Below the pieces are notes generated by a model. It worked only from the letters and a program-made list of their open reading frames with translations, had not been told where the DNA came from and did no database searches. A program made the position numbers and the translations under genes. This document shows, piece after piece, positions 34,336 to 43,363 of a DNA stretch of 64,000 nucleotides; within the stretch, counting starts at the first letter, position 1, and each line of letters opens with the position of its first letter. This DNA is from CANMIH01 sp049116335 (GTDB lineage Bacteria; Pseudomonadota; Alphaproteobacteria; Rhodobacterales; Rhodobacteraceae): positions 124,001-188,000 of the forward strand of contig JAGDYZ010000008.1 in NCBI GenBank assembly GCA_049116335.1. Direction: 5' to 3'.

Positions 34336-35052
34336 TTACTGGAAATAGTCTTCCAACTGGCGCAGATGACTTTCGAATTCGCGACACATGGTGATCTGCC
34401 GGGCATTCGGGTCATAAAATGCGTTGGCTTCACCGCAGTCTTCAAACACCACGGTCAAAGGGTGAGACAGCTGAAATTCGGAATTTAACGCCGCCACTTC
34501 TTCGGCCAGCATTTCGCCAACCAGCCCCGGTTCCCCTTTGTACTCGATTTGGTGGCCATCTTTTCGCTCAGCCAGCTCATCCAAAATCATGCCCCAGCTG
34601 TTCCAGGCCTGATCAAACTCTTCTGGACAATAGTCCGCCCGCTCGATCGGCAGCTCCATATCTGCCGCGAACTCTCCGCGAGCATCGGGGTTTGCGCCGT
34701 AAAACAGGCAAACCGTGTTATAGAACCGCTGTTCATCCGGGCCATGCACATCCCACCACGGCACATCATGGCTTTCGCTTATTATAGCCTCGCCCAGGAA
34801 GCCTAGCGCCGCGTCATAAGCGAGCGATACGGCGCTTTCTTCTTCGTAAAGCGAATCGATCAGAAAAATCGAAAACACATCTGCGGCGTCTTCCTCTTGC
34901 CCAAAGATCGGTACCCCTTCGGAATGGATCAAGGCATGCCCAAGCTCGTGATAAAAAATCCCAAGCATATTCGCCTCAACAAAGGCATCCTCCATCTCAT
35001 CCGCCCAAACGGGCAAGGCCGCCAGAGCAAAAGCGAAAGGTAGAAACCGCAT
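34336..35052 (-). CDS. DUF4344-family exported metallopeptidase-like protein
   Basis: A 238-residue exported protein with signal peptide MRFLPFAFALAALPVWA. A zinc-peptidase HExxH motif is visible as FYHELGHALIHSE, followed by GQEEDAADVFS, matching the DUF4344 putative metallopeptidase family. Conserved cysteines are in NTVCLFYG, DYCPEE, FEDCGEA and ITMCREF. The periplasmic substrate is unknown. It is directly upstream of, and three bases from, the lipoprotein gene stop, but the two are separate genes. Confidence 0.85.
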   Translation of the reverse strand: MRFLPFAFALAALPVWADEMEDAFVEANMLGIFYHELGHALIHSEGVPIFGQEEDAADVFSIFLIDSLYEEESAVSLAYDAALGFLGEAIISESHDVPWWDVHGPDEQRFYNTVCLFYGANPDARGEFAADMELPIERADYCPEEFDQAWNSWGMILDELAERKDGHQIEYKGEPGLVGEMLAEEVAALNSEFQLSHPLTVVFEDCGEANAFYDPNARQITMCREFESHLRQLEDYFQ

Positions 35053-35055
35053 AGT

Positions 35056-35544
35056 TTATCCTCCTGTAAACACCTGCAGGGTGGGCAGATCCGTCAAAGG
35101 TGCCTCAATGATGCGCATCGCGGCCAGCGAAATCCGGCTACCGGCGGTGGTTTCTCCCTCAATCGGGATCAGGTCCACCTGCGCGGATCGGCCAGAGCCG
35201 GGAAACCGCACCCGTCCGGTTGTCGCTTTGGACACCAACGGGGTTTCCAGCCAGAAACCAGGTTTGGTGGGATCGCCAAGGCTGGCGACGGTCTCACCCA
35301 GTTTGATCTCACCGGATGACGCGGGCGCCGCCGCGGCTTCGGCCCGCTCAGACGCCGTGGTTGTGTCAAATTGTTCCACCGTCCGCGCATCTGCAGGCGG
35401 TGCCGGGGCCAGCGCTTCTGGCCGGGCCTGAGGGCGGGTTGGTTCAATTACTTCTGTGGTTTCAGGCTTATCCGCCTGAATAGGCAGGTTCGAGCAGGCC
35501 GACAACATCAATACGGCGGGGATCAAAATTCTTACGCTCATCAT
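35056..35544 (-). CDS. Lipoprotein often mis-labelled D-galactarate dehydratase
   Basis: A roughly 162-residue lipoprotein with lipobox LMLSAC after a short signal peptide (ATG at 35544 or 35541). The mature part has a low-complexity Pro/Ala linker, then AREGEIKLGETVASLG-like text with DPTKPGFWLETPLVSKATTG and GSRISLAAMRIIEAPLTDLP. Close relatives in roseobacters are sometimes annotated as galactarate dehydratase, which this clearly is not: there is no enzymatic domain and a lipid anchor is present. Function unknown. Confidence 0.8.
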   Translation of the reverse strand: MMSVRILIPAVLMLSACSNLPIQADKPETTEVIEPTRPQARPEALAPAPPADARTVEQFDTTTASERAEAAAAPASSGEIKLGETVASLGDPTKPGFWLETPLVSKATTGRVRFPGSGRSAQVDLIPIEGETTAGSRISLAAMRIIEAPLTDLPTLQVFTGG

Positions 35545-35621
35545 ACTACGACTATGGTCGCCTCCAAACTCTCGTACCCCCAGCCTTGCCGAATTCACCG
35601 CAGATGACTAGGTTCTTCGTT

Positions 35622-36632
35622 ATGACAGCACCTCTTATCGACCCGTTCATGCGCCCGATTTCCTATCTGAGAGTCTCGGTCACCGACCGATGCGACTTTC
35701 GGTGTGTCTATTGCATGTCTGAGAATATGACCTTTCTTCCGAAGAAAGAACTCCTGACGCTGGAGGAGTTAGATAGGCTTTGCACGGCTTTTGTCGATAT
35801 GGGGGTCGAAAAGCTGCGGATCACCGGCGGTGAGCCGCTTGTGCGTCGCAACATCATGCAATTTTTCCACGGCATGTCCCGGCATCTTGAAAGCGGAGCG
35901 CTGAAAGAGCTGACCCTGACCACCAATGGGTCACAGCTCACCCGTTTTGCCAAAGATCTCTATGCCGCTGGTGTGCGCCGCGTGAATGTCTCACTCGATA
36001 CACTCGACGAAGAGAAGTTTGCCAAGGTCACTCGCTGGGGCCGCCTGCCTGCGGTTCTGCGTGGCATTGATGCCGCGCTTGAGGCAGGGCTGCGGGTCAA
36101 ACTGAATGCGGTGGCACTCAAAGGGTTCAACGAAGACGAGCTGTTTTCGATCACCGAATGGTGCGCCGACCGGGGTGTTGATCTGACCTGGATCGAAGTC
36201 ATGCCCATGGGGGACGATATCGGCAGCGAAATGCGCCTGGACCAGTATTGGAAGCTGACAGACCTACGCGAAAGACTCTCGGATCAATACACAGTCACGG
36301 ACCTGCCGGACAGCACTGGCGGGCCTGCGCGCTATGTCCGCCTTGAGGAAACCGGTCAACGCATCGGCTTTATCACGCCACTGAGCCATAATTTCTGCGA
36401 AAGCTGCAACCGCGTTCGCCTGACCTGCACCGGCGATCTGTTTATGTGTTTGGGACAGGAAGATTACGCCGACCTGCGCGCGCCGCTGCGCAATCACCCC
36501 GGCGACGACGACGCCCTTGAGGCCGCCATCCGCGAGGCCATCACCCACAAACCCAAGGGCCATGATTTTGACTATTCGCGCCAAAAGGCCGACGGCAAAA
36601 TGATGCGCCACATGAGCCACACCGGCGGCTGA
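35622..36632 (+). CDS. moaA: GTP 3',8-cyclase (molybdenum cofactor biosynthesis)
   Basis: A radical-SAM enzyme of 336 residues converting GTP to the cyclic intermediate of molybdopterin. The N-terminal cluster is Cys24-x3-Cys28-x2-Cys31 (TDRCDFRCVYC). The C-terminal cluster is Cys259-x2-Cys262-x13-Cys276 (NFCESCNRVRLTCTGDLFMC). The C-terminal Gly-Gly (HTGG) needed for radical transfer is intact. The start at 35622 is chosen over 35586 because the latter gives a non-conserved leader. No other moa genes are adjacent. Confidence 0.97.
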   Translation: MTAPLIDPFMRPISYLRVSVTDRCDFRCVYCMSENMTFLPKKELLTLEELDRLCTAFVDMGVEKLRITGGEPLVRRNIMQFFHGMSRHLESGALKELTLTTNGSQLTRFAKDLYAAGVRRVNVSLDTLDEEKFAKVTRWGRLPAVLRGIDAALEAGLRVKLNAVALKGFNEDELFSITEWCADRGVDLTWIEVMPMGDDIGSEMRLDQYWKLTDLRERLSDQYTVTDLPDSTGGPARYVRLEETGQRIGFITPLSHNFCESCNRVRLTCTGDLFMCLGQEDYADLRAPLRNHPGDDDALEAAIREAITHKPKGHDFDYSRQKADGKMMRHMSHTGG

Positions 36633-36670
36633 TCTCGAGCAGCCCCGATTGTTCAAGAAAAATCGCAACG

Positions 36671-36706
36671 AAGGGCGCGCCCGGCCAAAAGGCCTGCGCC
36701 CTCTTT
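36671..36706 (+). terminator. Stem-loop after moaA
   Basis: About 40 bases past moaA, GGGCGC and GCGCCC (36673-36678 and 36696-36701) form an outer stem around an inner GGCC-AAAA-GGCC hairpin, followed by a short CTCTTT tract. It fits an intrinsic terminator for moaA. Confidence 0.55.
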
Positions 36707-36846
36707 CGTCTGTGAGATAACCAAACCGCACACCCGATCGAGTGTTTCACTTGTGAGTTGGCTGAAAGGCCTGCGATCAAGGCCGGAAATGCACCGAAAG
36801 CCTGTAAATGGGCAGACACGCGTAGTGCGCACCCCATCCATGTCGA

Positions 36847-38136
36847 CTAGCCGGTTTCTCCGTCCAATCGTTTCACCAAAACCAAGGTCAGAATGACGGC
36901 GATGACAAGAAAAATCGCTCCGACACACCAAGCGACAGGTGCAGAGTAGGCGTCGGCGATGGCTCCGGCCAAAACCAAACCCACCGCCGCGCCCAACTGT
37001 TTGATCAAGGACCGCAGCGACAGCATGGTTGAGCGCTGACGGTCTGCGACACAGCGATGCAAAATGCTACTCTCGGGTGTTTCGCTCACCCCCAAAAGCA
37101 CCGAATACACAATGAAAGCCATCAGGAACCCGATGATATGGCCCTGCAACGCCAATAAGATCTGAAGGCCTGCCAAACACGCGAAGGTCGCCGCGAGCGT
37201 CACAGCATGCCGCCGTTTGAACAGCCGACTGACATGTGGCGACAAAGACGCGCCTAGAGCGTTCGAAAAGAAATACGTCGCGGTCAGGACCCCAATGAGG
37301 GTGTTTGCGTAATCCGCATCTATCATGGGCTTGGCATGGGTTGGCCAGATGACCTCAACCGGGTTGGTCGCCATCAGAAAGAAGGCCTGCGCTGTCAAAA
37401 GCACCGACAATACCGGGTGTTTCAAAGCAAGGCGGCTTGCGTCCCTGATCACCCGTGGGACATTTGCAAACCCCTGCCTAAGAGCCCTGCCGGTCTTCGG
37501 GCGCGGCGCTTCGACGATCGCGACCATGGTGAACACAAACACGCCCAGCATCACACAAAAGCTTGCGACATAAGACACATCGTAGATGCCGAAACCGACA
37601 CGTGTCGCGACGGAGCCCAAGATATCTGGCAGCAGGCCGCCCAGAATGGCCCCACAGGCCAAGCCCATGGCATTGGCCGATTGCGCTTTGGCAAGTGCGG
37701 GCTGGACATCTACATGTGGTGCGATGGTTTTGAAGGTCTCCACAAACCACGCATCCAGCGTGCCGGATCGGAGCGCGCGTCCAAATCCGATAAATGCAAA
37801 TGACAGTGCCAGAACGTAGAAGTTACGTGTTGCGAGAAAGAGCGCCAGAGAGATCAAACTTGCGACGACCGCCGTCAAAAAGACCGGCTTACGGCCAATG
37901 CTGTCGGCGAGCCCTCCAAAGGGCAGCTCCAGCGTCATAGTCGTAACCGAATAGACCCCGAAAAGAAGCGAAATCTGGAAGAGATCCATACCTCGGTCGG
38001 TCAGTGCCAAAGCAACAACCGCAACGGTCAACCCCATCGCAAACCGGTCAAGAAACTGGTGGATCTGAAACACCCGAATGTGTCGTCGCGCTGGACCCGT
38101 TAATGCAGTGAATGAAAAATCAATATCGGTACTCAT
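36847..38136 (-). CDS. MFS transporter
   Basis: A 429-residue Major Facilitator permease starting at the ATG at 38136. About 12 transmembrane helices are evident, with the loop motif GGLADSIGRKPVFLTAVV between helices 2 and 3 and repeats such as LGVSETPESSILHRC in the second half. The opening after the start is moderately charged, and the substrate cannot be deduced. A multidrug or metabolite exporter is likely. It is read against moaA, which ends 214 bases away. Confidence 0.88.
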   Translation of the reverse strand: MSTDIDFSFTALTGPARRHIRVFQIHQFLDRFAMGLTVAVVALALTDRGMDLFQISLLFGVYSVTTMTLELPFGGLADSIGRKPVFLTAVVASLISLALFLATRNFYVLALSFAFIGFGRALRSGTLDAWFVETFKTIAPHVDVQPALAKAQSANAMGLACGAILGGLLPDILGSVATRVGFGIYDVSYVASFCVMLGVFVFTMVAIVEAPRPKTGRALRQGFANVPRVIRDASRLALKHPVLSVLLTAQAFFLMATNPVEVIWPTHAKPMIDADYANTLIGVLTATYFFSNALGASLSPHVSRLFKRRHAVTLAATFACLAGLQILLALQGHIIGFLMAFIVYSVLLGVSETPESSILHRCVADRQRSTMLSLRSLIKQLGAAVGLVLAGAIADAYSAPVAWCVGAIFLVIAVILTLVLVKRLDGETG

Positions 38137-38226
38137 GCCTGCAACAATGACGAAACCGCGACCAAGCACAACACCCTAGGTCAATGACACCCTAGGCCGG
38201 ACACATAATCGCGGCCGGTGCCATTC

Positions 38227-39330
38227 TTAGCTCTCAGTCACTGGCAGGCTCTTCTGTCCGCCGCCTACCGCAGCGGCTACGCCTGTTGTAGAGGGCGCGG
38301 ATGTTGGCAGTCCGCGGGCCACGCGCATGGCGAGGAAGGCAAAGGCCTGAGCCTCTAACATGTCGCCATCCAATCCAGCGGTTTCAATCGCTTCGACCGG
38401 ACAATCCAATCCGGCCTGCAACATTTTCATCATCACCGGGTTTTTGCGCCCCCCGCCGGTGACAAGCAGCCGCGACGGCAGGCTGGGACAGTGTTCGATC
38501 CCCTGCATCACTGCGGCGGCGGCCATGGCGGTCATTGTGGCGGCGGCATCTGCGTCGCTGAGTTCACGCACCAGATCCATCATCAGCGAAAAATCATCCC
38601 GGTCGAGGGATTTGGGCGGCATCTTGCGGAAATAGCTTTCGGCCAGAAACAGCTCAAGCGCGCCGTCCTCAACCCGGCCTTTGGCGGCGATTTTGCCATC
38701 CAGATCAAAATCCAGCCCAAGACGCTCGGCCATCAGATCATTGATCGGCGCATTGGCTGGCCCGGTGTCAAAAGCCAAAAGCGCGCCGGGCTCTTGCGGG
38801 GTCTCTTTGCCTGGATCAACCCAGGTGATATTGCCCACCCCGCCGAGATTGAGGAAGGCCACGGGCCTTTCGGCCTGAATACGTTTGGCGCAGGCGAAAT
38901 GGTAAAACGGCGCCAGCGGCGCACCTTCGCCCCCAAGCGCCACATCCGCGCTGCGGAAATCCCAGACCACCGGCACGCCAAGCGCCTGCGCCAGAACCGC
39001 GCCATCGCCCATTTGATGGGTGCCACGTCCTTTGGGATCATGGGCCAGCGTCTGGCCGTGGAACCCGATCAGATCCACATCGTCAAAGCGGGACAACAGA
39101 TCGATATGCGCGGTGTGAATCACCTCTTGCGCCTCGGCGATGTCATCCTCTTGCCAGCGCCCCAGCGCCGCCCGCAGCACCTTGCGCTCAGGATCGCTGT
39201 AGGGTCGATACTCTGACCGGCCAAATTCCAGTATTTGTTCACCATCGGTGCGGATCACCGCCGCATCGACCCCATCCAGTGAGGTGCCGGACATCGCCCC
39301 CAGCACATTCAACGCCCCCTGCCCCAACAT
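38227..39330 (-). CDS. anmK: Anhydro-N-acetylmuramic acid kinase
   Basis: Phosphorylates and opens 1,6-anhydroMurNAc during peptidoglycan recycling. The opening GAMSGTSLDGVDAAVI is the AnmK signature, followed by FHGQTLAHDP, FLNLGGVGNITWV and FDTGPANAPINDLM. The length of 367 residues is normal. It is divergent from tyrS with 61 bases between starts. The C-terminus has an Ala/Gly/Ser-rich tail, slightly longer than usual. Confidence 0.96.
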   Translation of the reverse strand: MLGQGALNVLGAMSGTSLDGVDAAVIRTDGEQILEFGRSEYRPYSDPERKVLRAALGRWQEDDIAEAQEVIHTAHIDLLSRFDDVDLIGFHGQTLAHDPKGRGTHQMGDGAVLAQALGVPVVWDFRSADVALGGEGAPLAPFYHFACAKRIQAERPVAFLNLGGVGNITWVDPGKETPQEPGALLAFDTGPANAPINDLMAERLGLDFDLDGKIAAKGRVEDGALELFLAESYFRKMPPKSLDRDDFSLMMDLVRELSDADAAATMTAMAAAAVMQGIEHCPSLPSRLLVTGGGRKNPVMMKMLQAGLDCPVEAIETAGLDGDMLEAQAFAFLAMRVARGLPTSAPSTTGVAAAVGGGQKSLPVTES

Positions 39331-39391
39331 GCTCTTTCCCTCGGCCTCTGACTTACTTATAGCTTGCGGCGCAGTATAAAGAGGTGACCCT

Positions 39392-40648
39392 ATGACCTAC
39401 CATCCCAAATCGGACTTCATGCGCGTCATGATCGAGCGTGGCTTTTTGGCCGATTGCACCGATTATCAAAACCTGGACGAGGCTTTGGTCAACGGGGTGG
39501 TTCCGGGCTATATCGGCTTTGACGCAACCGCCAAATCGTTGCACGTCGGATCGCTGATCCAGATCATGATGCTGCGCTGGTTGCAGAAAACCGGTCACCA
39601 GCCGATCACCCTGATGGGCGGCGGCACCACCAAGGTGGGCGATCCGTCTTTCCGCGCCGATGAACGCCCGCTTTTGACCGCCGATCAGATCGACGACAAC
39701 ATCAGCGGCATCAAGCAGGTCTTTGCCAAATACCTCGACTACGACACAGACGCACCGAACAAGGCGCTGATGCTGAACAATGCCGAGTGGCTGGATGGTC
39801 TGAACTATCTTGAGTTCCTGCGCGACATTGGCCGCCATTTCAGCGTCAACCGCATGCTGTCGTTTGAGTCGGTGAAATCGCGTCTGGATCGCGAACAGTC
39901 GCTGTCGTTCCTCGAATTCAACTACATGATTCTGCAGGCCTATGACTTCCTCGAGCTGAACCGCCGTTATGGCTGTCTTGTGCAGTTTGGTGGATCGGAT
40001 CAGTGGGGCAACATCGTCAACGGCATCGATCTGACCCGCCGGGTGATCGACAACCAGATTTATGGCCTGACCTCGCCGCTTCTGACCACCTCGGACGGCA
40101 AGAAGATGGGCAAGTCGCAGGATGGTGCGGTATGGCTGAACGCCGACATGCGCTCACCCTATGAGTTCTGGCAGTTCTGGCGCAACACCACCGACGCCGA
40201 TGTCGGCCGCTTCCTCAAGCTCTACACCGAGCTGCCGCTGGAGGAATGTGAACGTCTGGGCGCCTTGGCGGGATCCGAGATCAATGACGCCAAGATCATT
40301 CTGGCAAACGAAGTCACCACCCTGTGCCATGGGGCAGAGGCGGCGGTAGCAGCAGAGCAGACCGCGCGCGAAGTCTTTGAAAAAGGCGGTGTAGGTGACG
40401 ATCTTCCGACGCTTGAGCTGTCGCGCGAGGAAATCGGCGATGGCATCTCGATTGTGCAGCTGATTGTGCGTTCGGGTCTGGCCAAATCGGGCAAAGACGC
40501 CAAGCGTCTGATTGCCGAGAATGGCGCCAAGATGGACGACGCGCCAGTAACCGAGACCGGGATCGTTCTGGACGCCGCGGCTCTGGCCTCACCGGTGAAA
40601 CTCAGCGCCGGCAAAAAGCGCCACGCGCTGGTGAAACTGGCCGATTGA
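39392..40648 (+). CDS. tyrS: Tyrosyl-tRNA synthetase
   Basis: A class I aminoacyl-tRNA synthetase of 418 residues. The HIGH-like motif is ATAKSLHVGSL and the KMSKS-like motif is KKMGKSQDG. The C-terminal S4-like RNA-binding domain includes LAKSGKDAKRLIAENGAKMDD. A dyad lies just past the stop (40685-40710). Confidence 0.96.
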   Translation: MTYHPKSDFMRVMIERGFLADCTDYQNLDEALVNGVVPGYIGFDATAKSLHVGSLIQIMMLRWLQKTGHQPITLMGGGTTKVGDPSFRADERPLLTADQIDDNISGIKQVFAKYLDYDTDAPNKALMLNNAEWLDGLNYLEFLRDIGRHFSVNRMLSFESVKSRLDREQSLSFLEFNYMILQAYDFLELNRRYGCLVQFGGSDQWGNIVNGIDLTRRVIDNQIYGLTSPLLTTSDGKKMGKSQDGAVWLNADMRSPYEFWQFWRNTTDADVGRFLKLYTELPLEECERLGALAGSEINDAKIILANEVTTLCHGAEAAVAAEQTAREVFEKGGVGDDLPTLELSREEIGDGISIVQLIVRSGLAKSGKDAKRLIAENGAKMDDAPVTETGIVLDAAALASPVKLSAGKKRHALVKLAD

Positions 40649-40684
40649 TCGGTAGGGTCGCGAGGCCCCATTTAGAAAATTCAG

Positions 40685-40710
40685 TTGCAGACCGCATCCA
40701 TGGTCTGCAA
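40685..40710 (+). terminator. Stem-loop after tyrS
   Basis: TTGCAGACC and GGTCTGCAA form a perfect 9-bp stem around GCATCCAT, 36 bases past the tyrS stop. There is no T-run, so termination may be inefficient or the stem may serve another role. A second, weaker TTGGTT/AACCAA inverted repeat follows. Confidence 0.5.
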
Positions 40711-40793
40711 CACTTTGGTTAGACCTTTGTTCAACCAACCACGTCCCGATCAACCAGTAAGATTTTGAATAGTAAAGAGTTTCAGAGACACCG

Positions 40794-41390
40794 ATGCTAA
40801 AAAAGGGCAACCTCCTGTACAGTGTCACCGCAGGTTTTTTCATACTGACGGTCTTTAAGGCCCTGTCTTTTCTAACAGAAAGCTTGCACCCGACCGCCGA
40901 CATTCAAGCCCATGCTCGGGAAATTGACAGGATACTCAGTATTAGGTCCATTGAGGTCGACGATTGGCGACCCGGCGATGCGAAGCTCCTATCGTATGGG
41001 AACATTCCCGTAATGATCTGGCGTCGGGATCGCAATGAAATGACCGATGCCATCGAACAGTTTTGGAGCACGTCAACTCGATCAAACGACGAAGCTTCAT
41101 CGGGCAGACAAATTCTCAGCCAAATGGTTAGCTACGACCCGGCGTTCATGGCCGAATGGCTCATTGTCAGCCCGGTCAACACTGGCGGCATTGGCTGCTT
41201 GGTCCTCCCCAAAACGGAGTTGCATGATGGGTTTTATGACCCCTGTCAGAACACCCATTTTGACATGTGGGGCCGCGTGGTGTCGGGACCGACTGATAAG
41301 AACCTGATTATCGTGCCCGCCACTTACGTCAACGATAAGGCCAAGATCATTTTTGATCTCTCAAACTTGCCTGAGGTAACACGGCCCTAG
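40794..41390 (+). CDS. Cluster-less homologue of the cytochrome bc1 Rieske subunit
   Basis: A 198-residue protein aligning end to end with the bc1 Rieske protein. Lines of correspondence: the N-terminal NLLYSVTAG membrane anchor and LHPTADIQAHA hinge; IPVMIWRRDRNEM (compare PVFIRRRDEKDI); AEWLIVSPV (compare GEWLVMLGV); and FDMWGRVVSGPTDKNL (compare YDSAGRIRKGPAPRNL). In box I, usually CTHLGC, the sequence is Asn129-TGGIG-Cys135. In box II, usually CPCHGSH, it is Asp149-Pro-Cys151-Gln152-Asn-Thr-His155. All four Fe-S ligands (two Cys, two His) are lost, while Cys135 and Cys151 occupy the disulfide positions. The Tat RR is replaced by KK, so export may be Sec-dependent or N-anchored. It has no bc1 neighbours. 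The function is not electron transfer through a [2Fe-2S] cluster. Confidence 0.85.
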   Translation: MLKKGNLLYSVTAGFFILTVFKALSFLTESLHPTADIQAHAREIDRILSIRSIEVDDWRPGDAKLLSYGNIPVMIWRRDRNEMTDAIEQFWSTSTRSNDEASSGRQILSQMVSYDPAFMAEWLIVSPVNTGGIGCLVLPKTELHDGFYDPCQNTHFDMWGRVVSGPTDKNLIIVPATYVNDKAKIIFDLSNLPEVTRP

Positions 41391-41439
41391 AAGATCAAAA
41401 GAGATAGACATCACAGGCCTGCACCATGTCCATTGCATC

Positions 41440-42126
41440 TTATTTGGGCGAAAAATCCGGTCCTGAGCAGGGCAGCAAAACGCCTCCATCCGGAGCAGCG
41501 GCGATATGCGGCTGACACTCAAAGTGGTGCGAGAGTTTCACCGCAGCGCCCGGTTTGTCCGGGAAGCGTCCTTTGATGCTGTAGGGGAAACTTGATTGAG
41601 GATCATATGGTCCATAGGGCCAGGTTTTATAGCCTGCAATAAAAACGGTGTGCTTATAGGCAGCCTTGTCTGGCACGCGCGCGGGCTCGGTAAAAATATT
41701 CCGCCACGCCCCAGACGCGTGGTCAGACAATCCCTGCCCCAGCTCAGCATTAGATTTGGCACCATAGGCCCGGACCCAAATGCCTGCCAACTGAGCGGAT
41801 TGCGCGGGCGTCATGTTTTCCAAACCGACGTAGCAGGTTTTTTCATGAAACAGCACGATCACCGCGTCATCGGGCGGCGTGATGTCGATCCGCGTTGTAT
41901 CCTGTCCATTGCGCAGCTTGATGGTTTTTGTCGCAACTCCAAATCCGGCCCGGCGAAATTTATCCAGCGCATTTTCGCCATAACAGGCCCGCACCGCCTG
42001 CTGCGCAACGGCGAAATTCCGGGCATTGGCGGGAACCTCACTGATCCAAGTCGGATCAACCGAGGCAATGGTGCACCCTGCCAGAGCAACACCCGTGCAC
42101 AGCGAAAAGAGTTTGGTTCTAAACAT
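41440..42126 (-). CDS. Hypothetical lipoprotein
   Basis: A 228-residue lipoprotein from the ATG at 42126 with signal peptide MFRTKLFSLCTGVALAGC and lipobox ALAGC. The mature part has further cysteines (in RACYGE, KTCYVG, HFECQP, LLPCSG). No family is recognised. It is convergent with the Rieske-like gene, which ends 50 bases away, so the two may share a terminator region. Confidence 0.75.
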   Translation of the reverse strand: MFRTKLFSLCTGVALAGCTIASVDPTWISEVPANARNFAVAQQAVRACYGENALDKFRRAGFGVATKTIKLRNGQDTTRIDITPPDDAVIVLFHEKTCYVGLENMTPAQSAQLAGIWVRAYGAKSNAELGQGLSDHASGAWRNIFTEPARVPDKAAYKHTVFIAGYKTWPYGPYDPQSSFPYSIKGRFPDKPGAAVKLSHHFECQPHIAAAPDGGVLLPCSGPDFSPK

Positions 42127-42264
42127 AAAAACACCTTTGGGCCACGTCGTGCAAAACGTACCAAGGAAACGTGACGGGTCCAGTGTTCTCGCGCGGTGAC
42201 GATTGGGATTCACGCGAAACTCACGCAACAGCCCGCACGGAATGGGACTGGGTCTTAGTGTGCG

Positions 42265-42432
42265 TTAAAATAAAACCTGCACAACGCTCAGCGCGATAAA
42301 CGGCAGCGACAACACCACCGCCAGCAACAGCGCCGAGGCGGCGGTTGGGCGCGGGCGCGACAGGGCCATGGCAGAGACCTTGTGATGCGGGCGGGGGGCG
42401 ATCTGGCGCAAAGAATCAGGTTTCATAAACAT
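42265..42432 (-). CDS. Small single-helix membrane protein
   Basis: A 55-residue protein from the ATG at 42432 (MFMKPDSLRQIAPRPHHKV) with a C-terminal hydrophobic segment (ASALLLAVVLSLPFIALSVV). It is divergent from the GNAT gene, starting 40 bases away, which would make the two promoters back to back. There is no conserved motif I can name, but composition, position and a hydrophobic helix make translation plausible. Confidence 0.5.
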   Translation of the reverse strand: MFMKPDSLRQIAPRPHHKVSAMALSRPRPTAASALLLAVVLSLPFIALSVVQVLF

Positions 42433-42472
42433 AGTTAACCACCCAGAAACTTTCGGTGGGGTTAATGGCGCT

Positions 42473-43363
42473 ATGCGTGACCTTCTTCTTCCTTTGCCGC
42501 AATCGCCGGAATACGCCAGAGCCTGCAAAGCCATGGGGCTTGAGCTGCGCCTGTGCAAACGTGAAACCGGCGGCGATATCAACCTGCTGTGGCAGGTACA
42601 ATCACGCAAACTGCCGGTTCTGGGCCGGGTCGATATGGTGTCACGGGGGCCCGTCGGGCGTGAACCTGCGGATGTGGCGCGCTGGCTTGAACGCTGGGAT
42701 CGTTGGCACGACGGGCGGCCAATGCTGTTGAATGCAGACGGCATGCAGGCCTCGGCCCTGAAACGCGCCGGGTTCTTTCCCCTGATGACCCCCGCCACTC
42801 TGGCAATGCTGGATCTCGGTGAACACAACGAGATGCGCGCAGGTTTGCATCAGAAATGGCGCAACCGGTTGAACCGCGCCGAGGCCTTGCGCGTCAAGGT
42901 GACCCGCCACGCGCTCAGCGATGGGCATTGGGTACTGCATCGCGAGCTGGAACAGGCCAAAACCAAGGGCTATCGCGGATTGCCCCCGGCCTTTTCCGCC
43001 TGTTACGCCCGCGCAAATCCCGGTCAGGCCGTGGTCTTTGAGGCCCGTCACAACAAAGAGCTTGTCGCCGCCGCCGTGGTGCTACGGCATGGGCGCATGG
43101 CCACCTGGCAGATTGGCCATAGCACCGATCAGGGGCGCAAGGTGAATGCTATGAATGCGGTGCTGTGGCAGATGATGGGGTGGCTGGCGGATCAGGGGCA
43201 TGACACGCTGGACCTTGGTATCATCAATTCAGACGATGCCGCCGGGCTGGCCCGGTTCAAACTGGGCACCGGCGCCCGGGCCCACCGTCTGGCAGGCACA
43301 TGGCTCCACTACGGCGCCCTGGCCCCGATCGCGCGGTGTCTTCCCACCTCTCTTGTGGCCTAA
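42473..43363 (+). CDS. GNAT-family acyltransferase
   Basis: A 296-residue protein with the FemAB/BioF2-like acetyltransferase layout. The conserved core is in the C-terminal half (KLVAAAVVLRHGRMATWQIGHSTDQGR-like segment, then a MNAVLWQMMGWLADQGHDTLDLGIINSDDAAGLARFKLGTG stretch). The N-terminal half has a weaker copy. RBS GGTGGGG precedes the ATG at 42473. Substrate is unknown. Its stop overlaps the DUF3179 gene's stop by four bases, on the opposite strand. Confidence 0.8.
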   Translation: MRDLLLPLPQSPEYARACKAMGLELRLCKRETGGDINLLWQVQSRKLPVLGRVDMVSRGPVGREPADVARWLERWDRWHDGRPMLLNADGMQASALKRAGFFPLMTPATLAMLDLGEHNEMRAGLHQKWRNRLNRAEALRVKVTRHALSDGHWVLHRELEQAKTKGYRGLPPAFSACYARANPGQAVVFEARHNKELVAAAVVLRHGRMATWQIGHSTDQGRKVNAMNAVLWQMMGWLADQGHDTLDLGIINSDDAAGLARFKLGTGARAHRLAGTWLHYGALAPIARCLPTSLVA

